Positions 13,654 through 15,120 of a stretch of DNA of 15,120 nt are shown here, in pieces. The position numbers and the translations under genes were made by a program. How positions within the stretch are numbered: position 1 is the stretch's first letter; the number at the start of each line of letters is the position of its first letter. Source of the DNA: CAZFER01 sp964517495 (GTDB taxonomy: Bacteria > Hinthialibacterota > Hinthialibacteria > Hinthialibacterales > Hinthialibacteraceae); assembly GCA_964517495.1 (NCBI GenBank), contig CAZFER010000106.1, forward strand, positions 1-15,120, given 5' to 3'. The notes under the pieces were generated by a model. It worked only from the letters and a program-made list of their open reading frames with translations. It searched no databases and had not been told where the DNA came from.

Positions 13654-15120
13654 ATGAAAGTAGGAAAGAATAATCTCATAAAGAGAGATATCTATCAGCA
13701 ATGTTTCCTCATCCAGAGGATTCCATGTTGTATAGACTCACGATTGAAAAACGATCCATCGGAAGATTTAAGTTCAATTTCGGTACGGGGAATTGAATGC
13801 ATTCTCCGTTCATTGACAGATTTTGAATCGCAAAGTCTCCGTTTTTCGAATTTATATTGTTTTGATCCTCATTCATGTACATCCAATTTACGAGATCGAT
13901 TATCCATTCAAATACAAATAGCAAGCAATAATTCAAAGCTGGTAGACACCGTTTCAACTCTTCTTTTGCATGGACCAATTAATCGTCTATACAAACTGCA
14001 TCAACACTCAATACAAGAAACAGAAATCCCTCAGGAAGCATCAGAAAAAGGTTATTGTTATTCAATACAAAAGAATGAAATCGAGATTCTGGCAATCTGT
14101 TCGGACGAAGAAAATCCTTTTACACCGCCATATTTTTATAATGCCTACCCTTATACTCCAAACAACGATAATACGTTCTCTGATTTTGACCGTATATTGC
14201 ATGGAATTAATGAGAAAATCAAAATAGAAGTGACGGCTCAACCCTTCGATCATTCAAATATTCTAAAAGAAAGTGTCAAATATTTAAATCAGTTAAAACA
14301 ATGTTCTAATCGTTTCCGCCAACAGGATGCCTTTCCCGATCATTTATGGGATGGAGAATCAAAAGAAAAAAACGGTTTTTCAAAACCACTTCAAAATGTA
14401 TTTCTACCAAACCACAAACCAGATTTAATGGCAGAAGATTTTATCCGTTTATACAAGAATACTCACCAAGTATTGCTTAAGCCGCAGCTCTTAATTTCCA
14501 TAAACGTATGGGCTGAGACGGAATATACGGCCCGGTTCATTGCATCATATTATGCCCAGCAATGTACAAAGGATGGGACCTATCATATTAAGATGGAACC
14601 AAATGAAAATAATGAAAACTCATTTATCAATTATGAAATTAAGAATAGTTACAGCAAAATCGACGATATCAACAGTAATGAAAAACCTGATAGTTATACT
14701 TTCATAAAACAAATAAGCAATTTAGCAACAGTGGAAGAGATTCTACCTTTTTTTCAACTTCCCATATCTAAAAATTCCTCTCTATATACTCTGCGCACAA
14801 CAATCGATCCACCAACAGTGCCAAATGATCAAAAATCTATTCTAATTGGCTGGGAAACAAGACTATCCGAGGATCATATAAGAGATAACGTATCTTCTTC
14901 GACCAAAGATTTCTTTAAAAAATCTCATAAGATACCGTACAAAATAGAGTTGCCACTGAAATTGTTGCCAAAACACGGAATAAGTCCAGGAGCATCCGGA
15001 ACAGGAAAAACGACTGCCATACAAAATATCAGCTTATCGGCATATTTAGAAAATATCCCTTTTTTAATTCTTGAACTCCGAAAAAAAGAACACCGTGTAT
15101 TGACCACGCTTCAATCGCAT
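13654..15120 (+). CDS. HerA/VirB4-like P-loop ATPase, N-terminal part (runs off window)
   Basis: The frame is open from ATG 13654 to the window end (489 codons); the gene is incomplete at its 3' side. The first 430 residues are a long N-terminal region with no recognised domain and mixed alpha/beta character. Near residue 446 comes Walker A GASGTGKTT (bases 14989-15015). After it, SLSAYLENIPFLILELRKKEHRVL matches the helix and second strand of the HerA/DUF87-VirB4 ATPases (usually a gap of about 20 residues, then pFLVIE.aK.EYR.L). Such proteins form hexameric DNA or protein translocases. The residues before the P-loop (HGISPGASG) are unusual for the family. The start is weakly supported (no clear RBS), 59 bases after the E1-like stop, so it probably belongs to the same operon. 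Confidence 0.65.
   Translation, partial: MKVGKNNLIKRDIYQQCFLIQRIPCCIDSRLKNDPSEDLSSISVRGIECILRSLTDFESQSLRFSNLYCFDPHSCTSNLRDRLSIQIQIASNNSKLVDTVSTLLLHGPINRLYKLHQHSIQETEIPQEASEKGYCYSIQKNEIEILAICSDEENPFTPPYFYNAYPYTPNNDNTFSDFDRILHGINEKIKIEVTAQPFDHSNILKESVKYLNQLKQCSNRFRQQDAFPDHLWDGESKEKNGFSKPLQNVFLPNHKPDLMAEDFIRLYKNTHQVLLKPQLLISINVWAETEYTARFIASYYAQQCTKDGTYHIKMEPNENNENSFINYEIKNSYSKIDDINSNEKPDSYTFIKQISNLATVEEILPFFQLPISKNSSLYTLRTTIDPPTVPNDQKSILIGWETRLSEDHIRDNVSSSTKDFFKKSHKIPYKIELPLKLLPKHGISPGASGTGKTTAIQNISLSAYLENIPFLILELRKKEHRVLTTLQSH

Noticed and set aside
13709..13978. 89-residue frame on the - strand
   Set aside because: It lies fully inside the long + strand ATPase frame that is open to the window end, and its product has no recognisable pattern.
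1..15120. CRISPR arrays, tRNA or rRNA genes, IS elements with transposase, integrase
   Set aside because: No regularly spaced repeats, no tRNA or rRNA-like segment that I could recognise, and no transposase or integrase motifs were seen on either strand by reading.

Overview
The window is a mosaic of four blocks that differ in base composition, strand and regulatory signals. No single organism can be named from it. The central block (about 2.9-9.1 kb) looks archaeal. It encodes an Orc1/Cdc6-type initiator, and at least four of its genes have a TATA element 26-28 bases before the start codon, two of them with a CGAAA-type BRE, as in archaeal leaderless genes. The left end (1-2.48 kb) looks like bacterial (planctomycete-like) integron gene cassettes. 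The right end carries bacterial-type conflict genes and ubiquitin-like conjugation genes. The likeliest reading is an archaeal chromosome region or extrachromosomal replicon with acquired cassettes and accessory islands. A chimeric assembly is not excluded.

Layout. (1) 1-2478, + strand: the 3' part of an SF2 helicase, then two short cassettes (a small membrane protein; a DUF4160/DUF2442 pair). They are separated by imperfect inverted repeats with extrahelical bases that resemble integron attC sites. (2) 2473-5529, - strand: Orc1/Cdc6, a double zinc-ribbon protein, a small charged protein and a winged-helix protein. The first three are joined by start/stop or coding overlaps. (3) 5530-9130: an AT-rich, repeat-bearing intergenic region that is a candidate origin; a divergent coiled-coil/winged-helix protein; a 43-residue single-span membrane protein; a small protein with a strong Shine-Dalgarno; a 62-residue leaderless ORF; and a 400-residue membrane/coiled-coil protein. 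(4) 9220-11682, - strand, very AT-rich: a TPR protein lacking its start, followed by a protein with an FHA-like region, a transglutaminase-like module and a Clp_N-like tail. (5) 11670-15120, + strand: an E2-like gene (5'-truncated, one frameshift), an E1/ThiF-like gene (two frameshifts) and the first 489 codons of a HerA/VirB4-like P-loop ATPase.

How the parts work together. Block 2/3 is a compact replication module: initiator, accessory zinc and winged-helix proteins, and an intergenic region with three copies of TTCCTGTCGA(A/G), two of them in inverted orientation. Blocks 4 and 5 meet head to head at about 11.67-11.69 kb, where both genes have lost their 5' ends, so this is a rearrangement or assembly breakpoint. 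The E2-E1-ATPase order suggests a ubiquitin-like conjugation pathway next to a HerA-like motor. Three frame breaks within about 1.3 kb mean it is either decaying or sequenced with indel errors.
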